In this document: in pieces, positions 7,382-16,290 of the stretch
How the letters are laid out: each line of letters begins with the position of its first letter
Position numbering within the stretch: position 1 is the stretch's first letter
Assembly: GCA_031551045.1 (NCBI GenBank)
Contig: JAVBOD010000036.1
Location: 1-54,522 of the forward strand
DNA: 54,522 nucleotides
DNA from: JAVBOD01 sp031551045
Lineage (GTDB): Bacteria > Bacteroidota > Bacteroidia > Bacteroidales > UBA932
Direction of reading: 5' to 3'
Notes under the pieces: model-generated
What the model was told of the DNA's origin: nothing
The model's input: only the letters and a program-made list of their open reading frames with translations
Database searches by the model: none
Made by a program: the position numbers and the translations under genes

Positions 7382-8485
7382 ATGAAAAAAGTAGTAGCTG
7401 TCTTACTTTGTGTAAGCTTATCGATAACAGCGGCGCATGCTCAGTTATATACCGTTGATAATAGCGGAGCCACCACGCTTACGCGCGAAGGCGCCGTACA
7501 CTTTGCTGCTTTGGCGCAGAAATGTATAACGCAGGAATTTCCGAATAAAACGGGGCATACGCAAGCCGATGCCCATGATTTGAAGCAACCCGCCGAATAC
7601 CATCCGGCATTCTATGGTTGTTATGATTGGCACTCGTCTGTCCATGGTCATTGGATGTTGGTCAAGTTGTTGAAAGAATTTCCGACTATGCCGAATGCTT
7701 CGGAAATCCGTGCTGCGATTGGAAAAAATCTTACTGTAGAAAATATTTTGGCAGAGGTGGATTATTTCGGGACTAAAGGAAATACTTCCTTTGAACGGAC
7801 GTATGGTTGGGCTTGGCTTTTAAAACTGGCCGAAGAACTCTATACATGGAATGATTCGGAAGGACAACAGTGGTATCGTAATATGCAAGCTTTAACAGCG
7901 CTTATAGTGCAACGCTATATCGATTTTTTACCTAAACAAACCTACCCGATTCGCACGGGTGTGCATCCCAATACGGCATTTGGTTTAAGTTTTGCCTTGG
8001 ATTATGCAAGGGCCTTGAAGAATGCGGAGTTGGAGAAATTACTGGTTTCGCGGAGCAGAGACTATTATTTTAACGATGAAAACTGTCCTGCATCGTGGGA
8101 GCCGGGTGGTGCCGATTTCTTCTCGCCTTGTTTGCTCGAAGCGGAATTAATGCGGAAAGTATTGTCCGAAGCGGAATTTAAAAAATGGTTTGCTGCGTTC
8201 TTCCCGGGATTGAAAAAAGGCCAACCGGCAAATTTATTACAGCCGGCCATAGTAAGTGACCGGAGCGATATGCAGTTAGTTCATTTAGACGGCTTGAACC
8301 TCAGCAGGGCCTGGTGCATGTTACACGTATCGGAAAACATTCAAGATGCCGCTTATAGAACCATTTTGAGCCAGGCTGCTCTTCGCCATCTGGAAGCCGC
8401 TATTCCACATATTGCTAATGGCGATTATGCCGGAGAGCATTGGCTGGCCAGTTTTGCCGTGTATGCGTTGTATGCGGGGAAATAG
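7382..8485 (+). CDS. DUF2891 family exported protein
   Basis: A 367-residue protein with a signal peptide ending in A-A-H-A-Q. The segment H-P-A-F-Y-G-C-Y-D-W-H-S-S-V-H-G-H-W-M near residue 77 is the hallmark of DUF2891; further conserved pieces are R-T-Y-G-W-A-W-L and H-P-N-T-A-F-G-L. The all-helical pattern with aromatic and acidic residues suggests an (alpha/alpha) barrel fold like glycan-active enzymes, but no activity is established. Size is normal for the family. A 147-bp gap follows. Confidence 0.82.
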   Translation: MKKVVAVLLCVSLSITAAHAQLYTVDNSGATTLTREGAVHFAALAQKCITQEFPNKTGHTQADAHDLKQPAEYHPAFYGCYDWHSSVHGHWMLVKLLKEFPTMPNASEIRAAIGKNLTVENILAEVDYFGTKGNTSFERTYGWAWLLKLAEELYTWNDSEGQQWYRNMQALTALIVQRYIDFLPKQTYPIRTGVHPNTAFGLSFALDYARALKNAELEKLLVSRSRDYYFNDENCPASWEPGGADFFSPCLLEAELMRKVLSEAEFKKWFAAFFPGLKKGQPANLLQPAIVSDRSDMQLVHLDGLNLSRAWCMLHVSENIQDAAYRTILSQAALRHLEAAIPHIANGDYAGEHWLASFAVYALYAGK

Positions 8486-8632
8486 GGAAAGGCCGGAGTT
8501 GTTATGTGGAGACTTGTAAGGGCCTGTTTAAATTTGCCAATAGCGGTTGTTATTGCCGTTGCTTAACAGCCACGGGCTAAATCCCTTGAATTATTACGCT
8601 CAGCTCAAAACTAAATATACGGGAAAAAACTT
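8486..8632. other. Intergenic stretch with degenerate repeat-like sequence
   Basis: No gene is seen. It contains fragments (CCACGGGCTAAATCCC and the imperfect hairpin CAATAGCGGTTGTTATTG) resembling the GGCTAAAGCC-type palindromes seen at 16368-16505, so it may be a decayed copy. Confidence 0.25.
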
Positions 8633-9259
8633 ATGCGGAATGTATTGATTCTTTTTTTAGTGATTTGTGCAGGCTGTGTGCCGCTTTCCTGTTCTTCGCC
8701 CGATGATTTTACACGACAGGTAAAAACGGCTGTAGCAAGTCAGATGAAAGAGTATCCGGCATCTACGTTGTGTGATTTATACAAAAATTTTTTTCAAGAT
8801 AAATTCGGGCCGGGGCATTTGCTGGCAGATACCATTGCTGCAAAGAACTATCTTCTGCGCGAGATTGAAACAATGCAGGATTCAAAAGGCGCTGTTACAG
8901 CATTCACCGGTTGGGAGCATAACTTTTACCGGGTAAATTTATCCCTGTTGAAGGATGGAAAAATTCCTTTTAAAGCGTTTTTCGATGCTTTTTTAGAAAG
9001 TATGAACGGTGTTGAAATACCCAAAGTGAGCGAATGGCGCGAGGAATGGGCGAAGGTTGTGGAAATTGTTGAACGGATGAACTTAGATTTGCCTGATTTT
9101 GAGGTCGATAAACAGCGGCTTGACGATATGTTAGCTGGAGGGAAATATGCAGTCCATCACAGCGAGGCATATGTCCAGCTTTATGCGCCGCATTACCGGC
9201 TTATTCGCAAAGACGTTTTTGAGAAAAGATTAAAACACTATATACCCGGTTCGTTATGA
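8633..9259 (+). CDS. Lipoprotein of unknown function
   Basis: A 208-residue protein I cannot assign. The N terminus M-R-N-V-L-I-L-F-L-V-I-C-A-G-C-V-P-L-S-C-S-S is a lipoprotein signal; the modified cysteine is either C15 (C-A-G-C) or C20 (P-L-S-C), the latter followed by S-S-P-D-D, which resembles the surface-export signal. The body is alpha-helical with a conserved-looking N-F-F-Q-D-K-F-G-P-G-H-L segment near residue 50. Its end overlaps the VanZ-like gene by four bases, so the two are translationally coupled. Confidence 0.55.
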   Translation: MRNVLILFLVICAGCVPLSCSSPDDFTRQVKTAVASQMKEYPASTLCDLYKNFFQDKFGPGHLLADTIAAKNYLLREIETMQDSKGAVTAFTGWEHNFYRVNLSLLKDGKIPFKAFFDAFLESMNGVEIPKVSEWREEWAKVVEIVERMNLDLPDFEVDKQRLDDMLAGGKYAVHHSEAYVQLYAPHYRLIRKDVFEKRLKHYIPGSL

Positions 9260-9723
9260 TGAAGAAATGGTGGATAGATTATGGCTTTTGTATAATCCTC
9301 GTCTGCTTTATTTTTTATGTGTCTGTGGTAAAAATTCCCAGCAATATGATGCCTCGAATTATTATTCCACATTGCGATAAAGTCGTTCATTTTTTCATGT
9401 ACTTTGCATTATCAGCGGTTATCTGCCTGTCTTTACTGAAACAACAACAATCGGGCAGTTGGGGTGAATTTGTACAACTCTTCTTGCATAAGCGTGACGC
9501 CTTAGTACGGCTGGACATTGCTCCTTATTTCTGGTTGTTGGCCGGATTATTTCCGGTGTTCTTTGGCGGGTTGATAGAAATATTACAGGAATATTATTTT
9601 CCACCGCGCACCGGAGACATGATTGACTTTTTAGCCGATGTGGCAGGTGTATTGTGTGCATTGGCGTTATTTATTTTACTAAACTCTAAATTCGGAAAAT
9701 ATGAACAGAAACGAGGCATTTGA
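9256..9723 (+). CDS. VanZ-like membrane protein
   Basis: A 155-residue protein with four predicted membrane helices (about 8-25, 40-57, 88-108, 125-148). The VanZ-like pattern is present: D-K-V-V-H-F-F-M-Y-F after the first helix, G-L-I-E-I-L-Q-E-Y-Y in the middle, and D-F-L-A-D-V-A-G-V-L near the end. VanZ relatives affect teicoplanin sensitivity in some Firmicutes, but the general function is unknown. Overlaps its upstream neighbour by 4 bp and the HD-domain gene by 23 bp. Confidence 0.8.
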   Translation: MMKKWWIDYGFCIILVCFIFYVSVVKIPSNMMPRIIIPHCDKVVHFFMYFALSAVICLSLLKQQQSGSWGEFVQLFLHKRDALVRLDIAPYFWLLAGLFPVFFGGLIEILQEYYFPPRTGDMIDFLADVAGVLCALALFILLNSKFGKYEQKRGI

Positions 9724-10253
9724 CGTGTTACAAACATACGTGAAACAAGAAAATATGTTGCGTCATAGTTTAGCCTCGGAAGCCGTCATGCGTGCCTTGG
9801 CTGCAAAATTAGGCCGTGATATAGAGCAATGGGGCTTGGCCGGTTTGTTACATGATATTGATGTGGAGATAACCAATGCCGATGCTGCCGTACATGGGCA
9901 AAAGGCCATAGAAATACTGCGCCCATTGGGCGTGGACGAAGAGGTTCGATGCTATAGCCATGCACAATGAATGTTCGTCGGGAAGGTCGCGTAACAAAGA
10001 ATTTCATCATGCCTTGGCCGCAGGCGAAACCATAACCGGACTTATTTTTGCGACCACCTATGTATATCCCGATAAAAAATTAGCCGGTGTAAAACCTAAG
10101 TCTGTAACAAAACGTATGAAAGAAAAACATTTTGCAGCATCTGTCCGTCGTGAAAATATTCTGGAATGCGAGCATTTTGGAATGAATCTTGATGAGTTTA
10201 CAGAATTGGCCATTAATTCTTTACTTCCGATTAGCGAAAAATTGGGTTTATAA
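9701..10253 (+). pseudogene. HD-domain (HDIG) phosphohydrolase-like gene, frameshifted
   Basis: Two overlapping frames together give one HD-domain protein of about 180 residues. The first frame (9701-9970) carries L-R-H-S-L-A-S-E-A-V-M-R and the metal-binding H-D in L-L-H-D-I-D, up to G-V-D-E-E-V. The second frame (continuing to 10253) resumes with D-A-I-A-M-H-N-E and carries A-A-G-E-T-I-T-G-L-I and K-S-V-T-K-R-M-K-E-K-H-F-A-A. The switch is needed at about 9945-9950 (in GAGGTTCGATGC): one base too many or two too few. The rest shows no decay, so this is either a recent lesion or a sequencing error. Function in the family is unproven. Confidence 0.75.
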
Positions 10254-10381
10254 TTTTTAATATAGTGATACTTAATATTTTATATATTTATAAATATATT
10301 TTAGTATTAATATGCTAAATTACTTTTTTGGCATGATTTTTGCATATAATGGGTCATGTTTGATCTATCTCTGTAAAAAAA

Positions 10382-11263
10382 ATGAAACCAATATTTTTTG
10401 TTTTAATAGGAGCTTTATTGCCTGTATCATGTAATTTAGCTTCCCCCGAAATAGAAATGCAAACAATAGCCAAGGAAGCATATATCTATGCATATCCTAT
10501 GGTGCAGCAATATGCTACGATGTACGCACATGCTATCGATTGTCAGAGTGAGTCGTATAAAGCGCCTTTGAATCACTTATCTTTCGAATCCGTTACGCCT
10601 TGTATCGCACTGGGCGAAGCATGGATTGATTTTCGAACAAATTCTTATGTGTTGCATATTCCAAAACAAAATGATTATTGCCAGCTGTCTGTTCAGATAA
10701 CCGACTTGTACTCAAATACATATTTTCATATAGATAGAGAAGAAGGAGCTGCCGGCGGCGATTTTTTATTACAGGGCAGAGCGCGTGACACCTTCATTCC
10801 GGAAGGTGTAAAAAAGGTCATTGTATCTGAAACCGACTTTGCATGTGTATTAATAAAAATATGTACTAAAAATAGAGATAGTGTCGTAAAATGGAATGAA
10901 CTGACCGAGCAAATAGCTATTGAGCCGGTACACATTAAAAGCAATAAAACAGCTGCAGCGGATTTCCCTCCTTACATGCAGGATACCGGAAATATCCGAT
11001 TTTATGGCTATCTCAGTTTTTTATTGCAATTTTGCAACGTCAATCCCTCGGATAAACGCTTGATAAAACGTTTTGAAATGATAGGCATTACAGCCGGTAA
11101 ACCGTTTATTGCTAAATCCTGGTCTCAGGCAGACCAAGGAGCCATGTACCGGGGGATGACGGCCGGAAAGATAGTCGCCGATTCTCTTTACCGGGTGAAT
11201 AATACCATCCATCAGTGGATTAGTACCGTTGAAGAAGAAGATAAAGAACAAGCTACTTATTAA
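10382..11263 (+). CDS. DUF1254-only exported protein
   Basis: A 293-residue protein with a lipoprotein-like signal (M-K-P-I-F-F-V-L-I-G-A-L-L-P-V-S-C). The N-terminal DUF1254 features are visible: A-K-E-A-Y-I-Y-A-Y-P-M-V, D-F-R-T-N-S-Y-V and D-L-Y-S-N-T-Y. The C-terminal DUF1214 half present in the homologue at 52805-54235 is lacking, so this is the single-domain form. The 128-bp AT-rich leader upstream has a near-match CATGTTTG to a -7 box. Function of DUF1254 proteins is not known. Related genes occur at the other end of the window beside the sulfatases. Confidence 0.75.
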   Translation: MKPIFFVLIGALLPVSCNLASPEIEMQTIAKEAYIYAYPMVQQYATMYAHAIDCQSESYKAPLNHLSFESVTPCIALGEAWIDFRTNSYVLHIPKQNDYCQLSVQITDLYSNTYFHIDREEGAAGGDFLLQGRARDTFIPEGVKKVIVSETDFACVLIKICTKNRDSVVKWNELTEQIAIEPVHIKSNKTAAADFPPYMQDTGNIRFYGYLSFLLQFCNVNPSDKRLIKRFEMIGITAGKPFIAKSWSQADQGAMYRGMTAGKIVADSLYRVNNTIHQWISTVEEEDKEQATY

Positions 11264-11338
11264 TTCCCGGGTTGATAATGGTGCCGGACGATTGAAAATA
11301 ACCGTGTTGCGGAGGATTTGAATATAAATATTGTTTTA

Positions 11339-12406
11339 ATGAATTTTACACAATCTCTTTTAAGATGGTATAAAAACAATTACCGCGACTTACCCTGGAA
11401 GCACACAAACGATCCCTATAAAATTTGGTTATCGGAAATTATTATGCAACAAACGCGAGTAGAGCAGGGGATGCCTTACTACCTGCGTTTTGTGGCGCAA
11501 TACCCAACGATACGGCAACTGGCAGCAGCGCCAATAGATGATGTGCTGAAGTTGTGGCAAGGCTTAGGATACTATTCCCGTGCGCGCAACCTGCACTATG
11601 CGGCCCTGCAGGTGTTGGATGATTATGATGGAAAATTTCCCAGTACTTATGCGGAATTATTAAAATTAAAAGGAGTTGGCACATACACTGCCGCCGCTAT
11701 AGCTTCCTTTGCTTTCAAAGAACCTGTGGCTGCTATCGACGGGAATGGTTACCGCATCCTTACCCGTTTTTTTGGTATTGATTTACCTATCGATACAACC
11801 ACTTGCAAAAAACAAATTACCTTGTTGGCACAGGAACTTGTTCCGGAAAAGGAACCGGATGCTTTTAACCAGGCATTGATGGACTTTGGTTCTGCCGTCT
11901 GTACCCCGCAAAAACCGGCTTGCGAAACATGCCCTCTGCAAATAGCTTGTGCTGCTTATACAAAAAACATGGTGGCACAGTTACCGGTAAAAAGTAAGAA
12001 AATTATTGTACGTCCCCGTTATTTTCATTATCTGCTACTAAAATATGGGAAAAATACCTACTTGAGAAAAAGGGATAAAAAAGATATTTGGCAAGGCCTC
12101 TACGAATTTCCGATGATTGAAACGGAAACGGCGCTGACTCCGTTAAAACTTTTTAAGACGAACGAATGGATGTCCATTATCGGAACCTATAAGCCGAAAA
12201 TCTTGTATCATTCTTTGCCAATCAAGCATCAATTGAGCCATCAAACTATTTGGGCTACCTTTTTTGTATTAGACTTAACCACAGAACCAACTTCGCTTGC
12301 TACCGGTTTTCAGCAAGTATCTATTTCTAATATTGCAAATTACGCATTTCCTCAATTGATTGAACGAACCCTGCACCAACCGGAAATAAGCATATTTTTT
12401 GCATAA
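11339..12406 (+). CDS. mutY: A/G-specific adenine glycosylase MutY
   Basis: A 355-residue base-excision repair enzyme removing adenine mispaired with 8-oxoguanine. Seen: W-L-S-E-I-I-M-Q-Q-T-R-V with the catalytic glutamate, helix-hairpin-helix L-K-G-V-G-T-Y-T-A-A-A-I, the catalytic aspartate in A-A-I-D-G-N, the 4Fe-4S cluster C-x6-C-x2-C-x5-C (C-T-P-Q-K-P-A-C-E-T-C-P-L-Q-I-A-C), and a C-terminal NUDIX-like domain with W-Q-G-L-Y-E-F-P. The start at 11339 is preferred to a non-ATG extension of seven codons. Followed 56 bp later by ssb. Confidence 0.95.
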   Translation: MNFTQSLLRWYKNNYRDLPWKHTNDPYKIWLSEIIMQQTRVEQGMPYYLRFVAQYPTIRQLAAAPIDDVLKLWQGLGYYSRARNLHYAALQVLDDYDGKFPSTYAELLKLKGVGTYTAAAIASFAFKEPVAAIDGNGYRILTRFFGIDLPIDTTTCKKQITLLAQELVPEKEPDAFNQALMDFGSAVCTPQKPACETCPLQIACAAYTKNMVAQLPVKSKKIIVRPRYFHYLLLKYGKNTYLRKRDKKDIWQGLYEFPMIETETALTPLKLFKTNEWMSIIGTYKPKILYHSLPIKHQLSHQTIWATFFVLDLTTEPTSLATGFQQVSISNIANYAFPQLIERTLHQPEISIFFA

Positions 12407-12428
12407 TAAAAAAAATGATGTAAATTTA
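12398..12428 (+). promoter_or_regulatory. Putative ssb promoter
   Basis: TTTG at 12398-12401 and TAAATTTA at 12421-12428 are 19 bp apart; the -7 box has one mismatch (final A). It overlaps the end of mutY, so ssb can be expressed on its own. Confidence 0.5.
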
Positions 12429-12462
12429 GCCCTTGAATTTCAAACCTTAAATTAGTAGAGTT

Positions 12463-12888
12463 ATGTCGTTAAACAAAGTAATGCTGATCGGAAATGTCGG
12501 GAAAGACCCCGAAATGCGTCATTTAGAAAATGGAGTTGCAGTAGTTACCTTACCTATTGCAACTTCGGAACGCTTTAAAGATCGTAGTGGTGATGTAAAA
12601 GAACATACGGAATGGCACAATGTTGTCTTTTGGCGCAATTTAGCCGAAATAGTAGAAAAACACGTGCGAAAAGGAAGCCAGGTATTTATTGAAGGTAAAT
12701 TGCGTACCCGCAATTGGGAAGACCAAAGCGGTCAAAAACGCTATACGACGGAGATTGTTGCCGAAACCATGCGTTTGCTGGGGCGCCGCCCCGACAGCGA
12801 TAATACGGCTGCACCCGAAACCAAGCAGAACGGCGCTAACGCGATTCCTATTATAGACCCTATTGAAGGAGACGATTTGCCATTCTAA
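12463..12888 (+). CDS. ssb: Single-stranded DNA-binding protein
   Basis: A 141-residue SSB. The OB fold opens with M-S-L-N-K-V-M-L-I-G-N-V-G-K-D-P-E and continues with W-H-N-V-V-F-W, G-S-Q-V-F-I-E-G-K-L and T-E-I-V-A-E. A short disordered linker follows and the acidic tip ends D-L-P-F, the conserved partner-binding tail. Size is standard. A strong terminator follows at 12908. Confidence 0.95.
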   Translation: MSLNKVMLIGNVGKDPEMRHLENGVAVVTLPIATSERFKDRSGDVKEHTEWHNVVFWRNLAEIVEKHVRKGSQVFIEGKLRTRNWEDQSGQKRYTTEIVAETMRLLGRRPDSDNTAAPETKQNGANAIPIIDPIEGDDLPF

Positions 12889-12907
12889 ATCATCGTCGAT
12901 GCTAAAC

Positions 12908-12939
12908 AAAAAACGGAGGCCGCGCGGCCTCCGTTTTTT
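12908..12939. terminator. Bidirectional intrinsic terminator between ssb and the BtuG-like gene
   Basis: A(6)-CGGAGGCC, loop GCGC, GGCCTCCG-T(6): a perfect 14-bp palindrome with A and T runs on both sides, serving the two converging genes. Confidence 0.9.
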
Positions 12940-12966
12940 GTTTATATGTGCTACACGTTCAGGAGG

Positions 12967-14082
12967 TTATTCCTCTGAATAGTATCCGAAAAAGAAAAAT
13001 CCGGAGCTTAGCACTCCTGACGTTTTTTTATCGAACAAAGAACCGTCTTGATTGTAAATACAGATAGTACTATTGCTTACATAGTCATTCGGATTGGAAG
13101 TGTATATTTTTCCGGTGTGGGCATTTACACCGATTCCATAGAGGGAATTACTTTCTGTAAGTAAAATACTGGAGGTGCCGTTTGATAAATTTATCTTGTA
13201 AACATTACTATTTCCCGGATTGGTATAATCGGCATCGTAGGTATAAATAGAAGTGCCGTCTGCCGAAAGTGCTATTTTTCCGTCATAATTTACTGTTACA
13301 TTATATTCTTTTTTGTTGCTATAATCTATGGCGGAAAATCCCATTAGGCCACTATTATTAATGGATACCCATACATTATTGTTGTTATCGATTACTAATT
13401 GCTTTGCTGCTCCAGTAAGAGTTTCCGGTTTAATCATTGCAATCGAGTCTAGTGTATTGATATTGTAAACCTTTACCCCTTCCTGAAGCGCTACAAAAAG
13501 TTTATTTTGATAAAGTAAAATACCCTCGGCCGTGTTTCCGCAAGGAATTTTTCTGCCGGTAGTAGCACCACTATTGGATAGGTTGATTTCTAAAATATAA
13601 GAATGAGGATAATCATGCATTGGAAAACCCGGTTCCCATTCACCGATAACTCTTGGCTCTCCCCAATTAGTAACATATGCGGCGCTTATGCCATAACTGT
13701 TTTCGGCCATCACCACGCCACGCGGCGATTTTAATTGATCTGTAAAAGCTGACGGGAATAATACTTTTCCGGAAATAGCATCCATGAAAAATATTTTATC
13801 AGGAGTATTACAAACTAAAGCTAACACGCCGCTTTGTGTAAGACCGGCCGATTGTATCGAAGAGCCTATATCAAAACCATTGGCCGAATTGAAGAATTTA
13901 TTCTTCATGATTTTTGAATCTTCATCATAATAACTCAGTTCTCCATTACCGGCTTGAAAAGTACCTTCGTTAATAATACCGGAAACATAGGTTGCTTTGT
14001 AATTGGTAGATGGATCGTCATTACAACCTGCGAGAAAACATAAGGCTGTCAGTACTGAAATGTAAAATGTGCATTTTTTCAT
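12967..14082 (-). CDS. BtuG-like YncE/DUF5074 beta-propeller lipoprotein
   Basis: A 371-residue protein with signal M-K-K-C-T-F-Y-I-S-V-L-T-A-L-C-F-L-A-G-C followed by N-D-D, a lipoprotein with a surface-export-like acidic tail. The body is a repeat of about 45 residues with beta-propeller character (phrases such as N-N-N-N-V-W-V-S, S-A-D-G-T-S-I-Y-T-Y, N-A-H-T-G-K-I-Y), as in YncE/DUF5074 proteins. In Bacteroides the surface protein BtuG, a propeller of this kind, hands cobalamin to BtuB. Here it lies 17 bp after a TonB receptor governed by a cobalamin riboswitch, so the same role is inferred. Confidence 0.75.
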   Translation of the reverse strand: MKKCTFYISVLTALCFLAGCNDDPSTNYKATYVSGIINEGTFQAGNGELSYYDEDSKIMKNKFFNSANGFDIGSSIQSAGLTQSGVLALVCNTPDKIFFMDAISGKVLFPSAFTDQLKSPRGVVMAENSYGISAAYVTNWGEPRVIGEWEPGFPMHDYPHSYILEINLSNSGATTGRKIPCGNTAEGILLYQNKLFVALQEGVKVYNINTLDSIAMIKPETLTGAAKQLVIDNNNNVWVSINNSGLMGFSAIDYSNKKEYNVTVNYDGKIALSADGTSIYTYDADYTNPGNSNVYKINLSNGTSSILLTESNSLYGIGVNAHTGKIYTSNPNDYVSNSTICIYNQDGSLFDKKTSGVLSSGFFFFGYYSEE

Positions 14083-14099
14083 ATTGTAAAATATTTAGT

Positions 14100-16019
14100 T
14101 TAAAATTGAATACGTAAATTAGCATTAAAACTTCGGCCCGGCATGGCAAAATTTTTAATGTTTTGATAATCTTTGTCGAATAAGTTGTTGCACTGTAATG
14201 AAAAGAATAATTTTACCGGCCTTATTTCCAACAGATACTCAGCGGATAAATCCACCAATGTGTAAGAGGGCATGCTGTCGAATTGATCTTGGGTATGGCG
14301 TTGGCCGGTATATCGGGTTATTGCCTGCAAGGAAAATTTGTCATAAATTGCTTTCATCGTTATATTGAAGCAATGCTCCGGCTGGAATGCCACTTGTATG
14401 CCTGTGTTAGGATCATTTATTGTATTACTTTCTTCTAAAATAACAGATGTGTAGGCATAATTTCCATACATTTCAATACTTGTTGTATTGGATAATGAAA
14501 CTAAAGTCCCTGTGGCTACTTCGATACCATAACTATTTACTAAGCCTACATTCTTTGGTTTCCATATGGAGCCTATGGGTAGCCAACGAATCCAATCGTC
14601 AATGCGATTGAAATAACCGGTAACATTAGCTTTGAAAGTGTATGATGGTTCACTAAGCGTATAATCGGTTCCGATTTCGGAGTTCCATCCTTTTTCAGGA
14701 CGTAGCAGAGAGATAGTACCTCCCCAGTAAAGGTCGTTTAGCGAAGGTATTTTGATATTATAAGAAGCCGCTGCTCTGATTTTTAAATTATGTGAGGTAG
14801 TACGAATAGCTAAATAAGATAACCCGCAGGAAGGCGATAACGGGACGTTTACATTCGTGACAAAATATTGTCGCAAAGCCGAACTCATGGTCCATCGCTC
14901 GTTGAGCAGCCAACGTAACTGTAAAAAAACATCGGATCGCCATTCGTCTGTACCAGCAGCATAGGCATAGGTTGCTGCTTTAATGTATTCCACATTCATG
15001 CCTGCTTTTACCGTTAAATGTTTCCACGTATATTCTCCGGCTGTAGCTCCAATTATTTTATTAGTGGCGATAATATCTTCTTTGAACTTTTCGTAATCGG
15101 ATGCATATCCTGCATTAACGTTGAGTTTTAAGCTGTTTATGGTGGCTTTATAGGATACGATAGCTCGTAGATTATGGTCGTAAATGCGGTGGTATTCTGC
15201 CGGCCGGTCATTCATAGATGTTAACGGCTGAATGTCCCGTTTAAAATCGGCGTACCAAAATCGTGCTGATAATTCGTGGTCTTTTGATGGACGAAAATAG
15301 AGTTCTTCTAAAATGCCATAATTGCGAAAACCGGCATTATTCAATTGCGTACGAGGATGTCCGTAGCTTGTATTATCGGTAAATTCATAATTGTTGTTGC
15401 TTGTGTTATAGATAGCTGAAGTGCGGCTTTCCCAGCGTTGGTTGGCAATACGGAAAAGCGCTCCTGAAAAAAGATAACCGAAGCTACCGATGTTTTGTTG
15501 GATTTCTGCGTGTATTCCCGGTTTATACTGAGCATATGTATTTAGTTGTACGTTTCCCCCGATAGACCCACTACCGTAAACGGCACTTTCTCCTCCGGCG
15601 TGTATTTCTACGGCATCAAAGAAAAATAGAGGTAAATGGCTAAAATCCATTGTACCCATGGAGGGTATGTTGATGTTGACTCCATTCCATTGTACCGATG
15701 TTTGAGAGGCAGAGGTACCGCGCAAAGCTATAGTAGAAGTCATCCCTTTCCCATATTCTTTAAAATAAATAGCGCTATTAGACTGTAAAAAATCGGACAA
15801 CGATTGTTGCCGAAATGTTTGTAGCTGTTTTTCCGTATATCTTATGGTATGAGTACCCACGCTATAAGAACGTGCCGACAAACCTCCAACAGGGTCCTTG
15901 CCCGTTATTACCACCTCTTGCAATACCTGCGTAGTATCGCCGGTTGGTTGTGCAACAGACACCAAACTTGTACCAAAGTACACAAAAGGCAATATGAGCG
16001 CTTTGAGCAATCTTTTCAT
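14100..16019 (-). CDS. btuB: TonB-dependent cobalamin receptor (BtuB-type)
   Basis: A 639-residue outer-membrane receptor. The signal peptide ends near V-S-V-A-Q; a TonB box-like V-V-I-T-G-K follows; the plug domain contains L-S-D-F-L-Q-S-N-S-A-I-Y, A-L-R-G-T-S-A-S-Q-T-S-V-Q-W-N-G and G-S-G-S-I-G-G-N-V-Q-L; the rest is a 22-strand barrel ending in an aromatic, L-R-I-Q-F. The start at 16019 is chosen because earlier in-frame ATGs lie within the riboswitch region. The riboswitch immediately upstream defines the ligand class as corrinoid. The BtuG-like gene is downstream in the same operon. No btuCDF genes are in the window. Confidence 0.88.
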   Translation of the reverse strand: MKRLLKALILPFVYFGTSLVSVAQPTGDTTQVLQEVVITGKDPVGGLSARSYSVGTHTIRYTEKQLQTFRQQSLSDFLQSNSAIYFKEYGKGMTSTIALRGTSASQTSVQWNGVNINIPSMGTMDFSHLPLFFFDAVEIHAGGESAVYGSGSIGGNVQLNTYAQYKPGIHAEIQQNIGSFGYLFSGALFRIANQRWESRTSAIYNTSNNNYEFTDNTSYGHPRTQLNNAGFRNYGILEELYFRPSKDHELSARFWYADFKRDIQPLTSMNDRPAEYHRIYDHNLRAIVSYKATINSLKLNVNAGYASDYEKFKEDIIATNKIIGATAGEYTWKHLTVKAGMNVEYIKAATYAYAAGTDEWRSDVFLQLRWLLNERWTMSSALRQYFVTNVNVPLSPSCGLSYLAIRTTSHNLKIRAAASYNIKIPSLNDLYWGGTISLLRPEKGWNSEIGTDYTLSEPSYTFKANVTGYFNRIDDWIRWLPIGSIWKPKNVGLVNSYGIEVATGTLVSLSNTTSIEMYGNYAYTSVILEESNTINDPNTGIQVAFQPEHCFNITMKAIYDKFSLQAITRYTGQRHTQDQFDSMPSYTLVDLSAEYLLEIRPVKLFFSLQCNNLFDKDYQNIKNFAMPGRSFNANLRIQF

Positions 16020-16061
16020 CGTTACTTTTTCTCCCGAAAGCGTACGATATGGGCTTGTTTT

Positions 16062-16255
16062 GTACAACAGCAGGTTTTCTGACTTCTCTTTTACGTTTTA
16101 TCGCCTTCCCATCAGCCCCTTCCCGTCCTCCCCGCGGGGGAGTCGAAGAGCCAACAGTGGCTTGCGGTACAACAATCACGCTTTTTGAGGCGTGAAAAGA
16201 GTTACAGCAGCGGGTACTGTCCCCGAATTTCACGGGATTCCCTAAACTGCAATAC
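16062..16255 (-). promoter_or_regulatory. Cobalamin (B12) riboswitch
   Basis: Reading the minus strand, the conserved order is present: GGGAATcccGTGaaAttC, then ACaGtacCCGCtgCTGTaA, a variable hairpin, GCCACTG, TGGGAAGGC, and AGTCAGaaaACCTGCTG at the 3' end. A closing stem can form between GTATTGCAG (16255-16247) and CTGCTGTTGTAC (16073-16062). The B12-box sequence lies about 45 nt before the btuB start codon, so translational control is likely. The variable arm between GCCACTG and TGGGAAGG holds an extra palindrome (CTCCCCGCGGGGGAG around 16128-16142) that resembles the G/C hairpin repeats of this genome. Confidence 0.93.
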
Positions 16256-16260
16256 GGGGG

Positions 16261-16290
16261 CAAAGGTAAGAAGAATATCCGGATTACAAA
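16261..16290 (-). promoter_or_regulatory. Promoter of the btuB operon
   Basis: On the minus strand TACCTTTG (16268-16261) is an exact TAnnTTTG box with TTTG at 16290-16287, 18 bp upstream. Transcription would start at the first bases of the riboswitch. Confidence 0.7.

Noticed and set aside
9945..9950. Programmed frameshifting in the HD-domain gene
   Set aside because: No X-XXY-YYZ slippery heptamer or shift-promoting stop-codon context was seen at the joint; a simple indel explains it.
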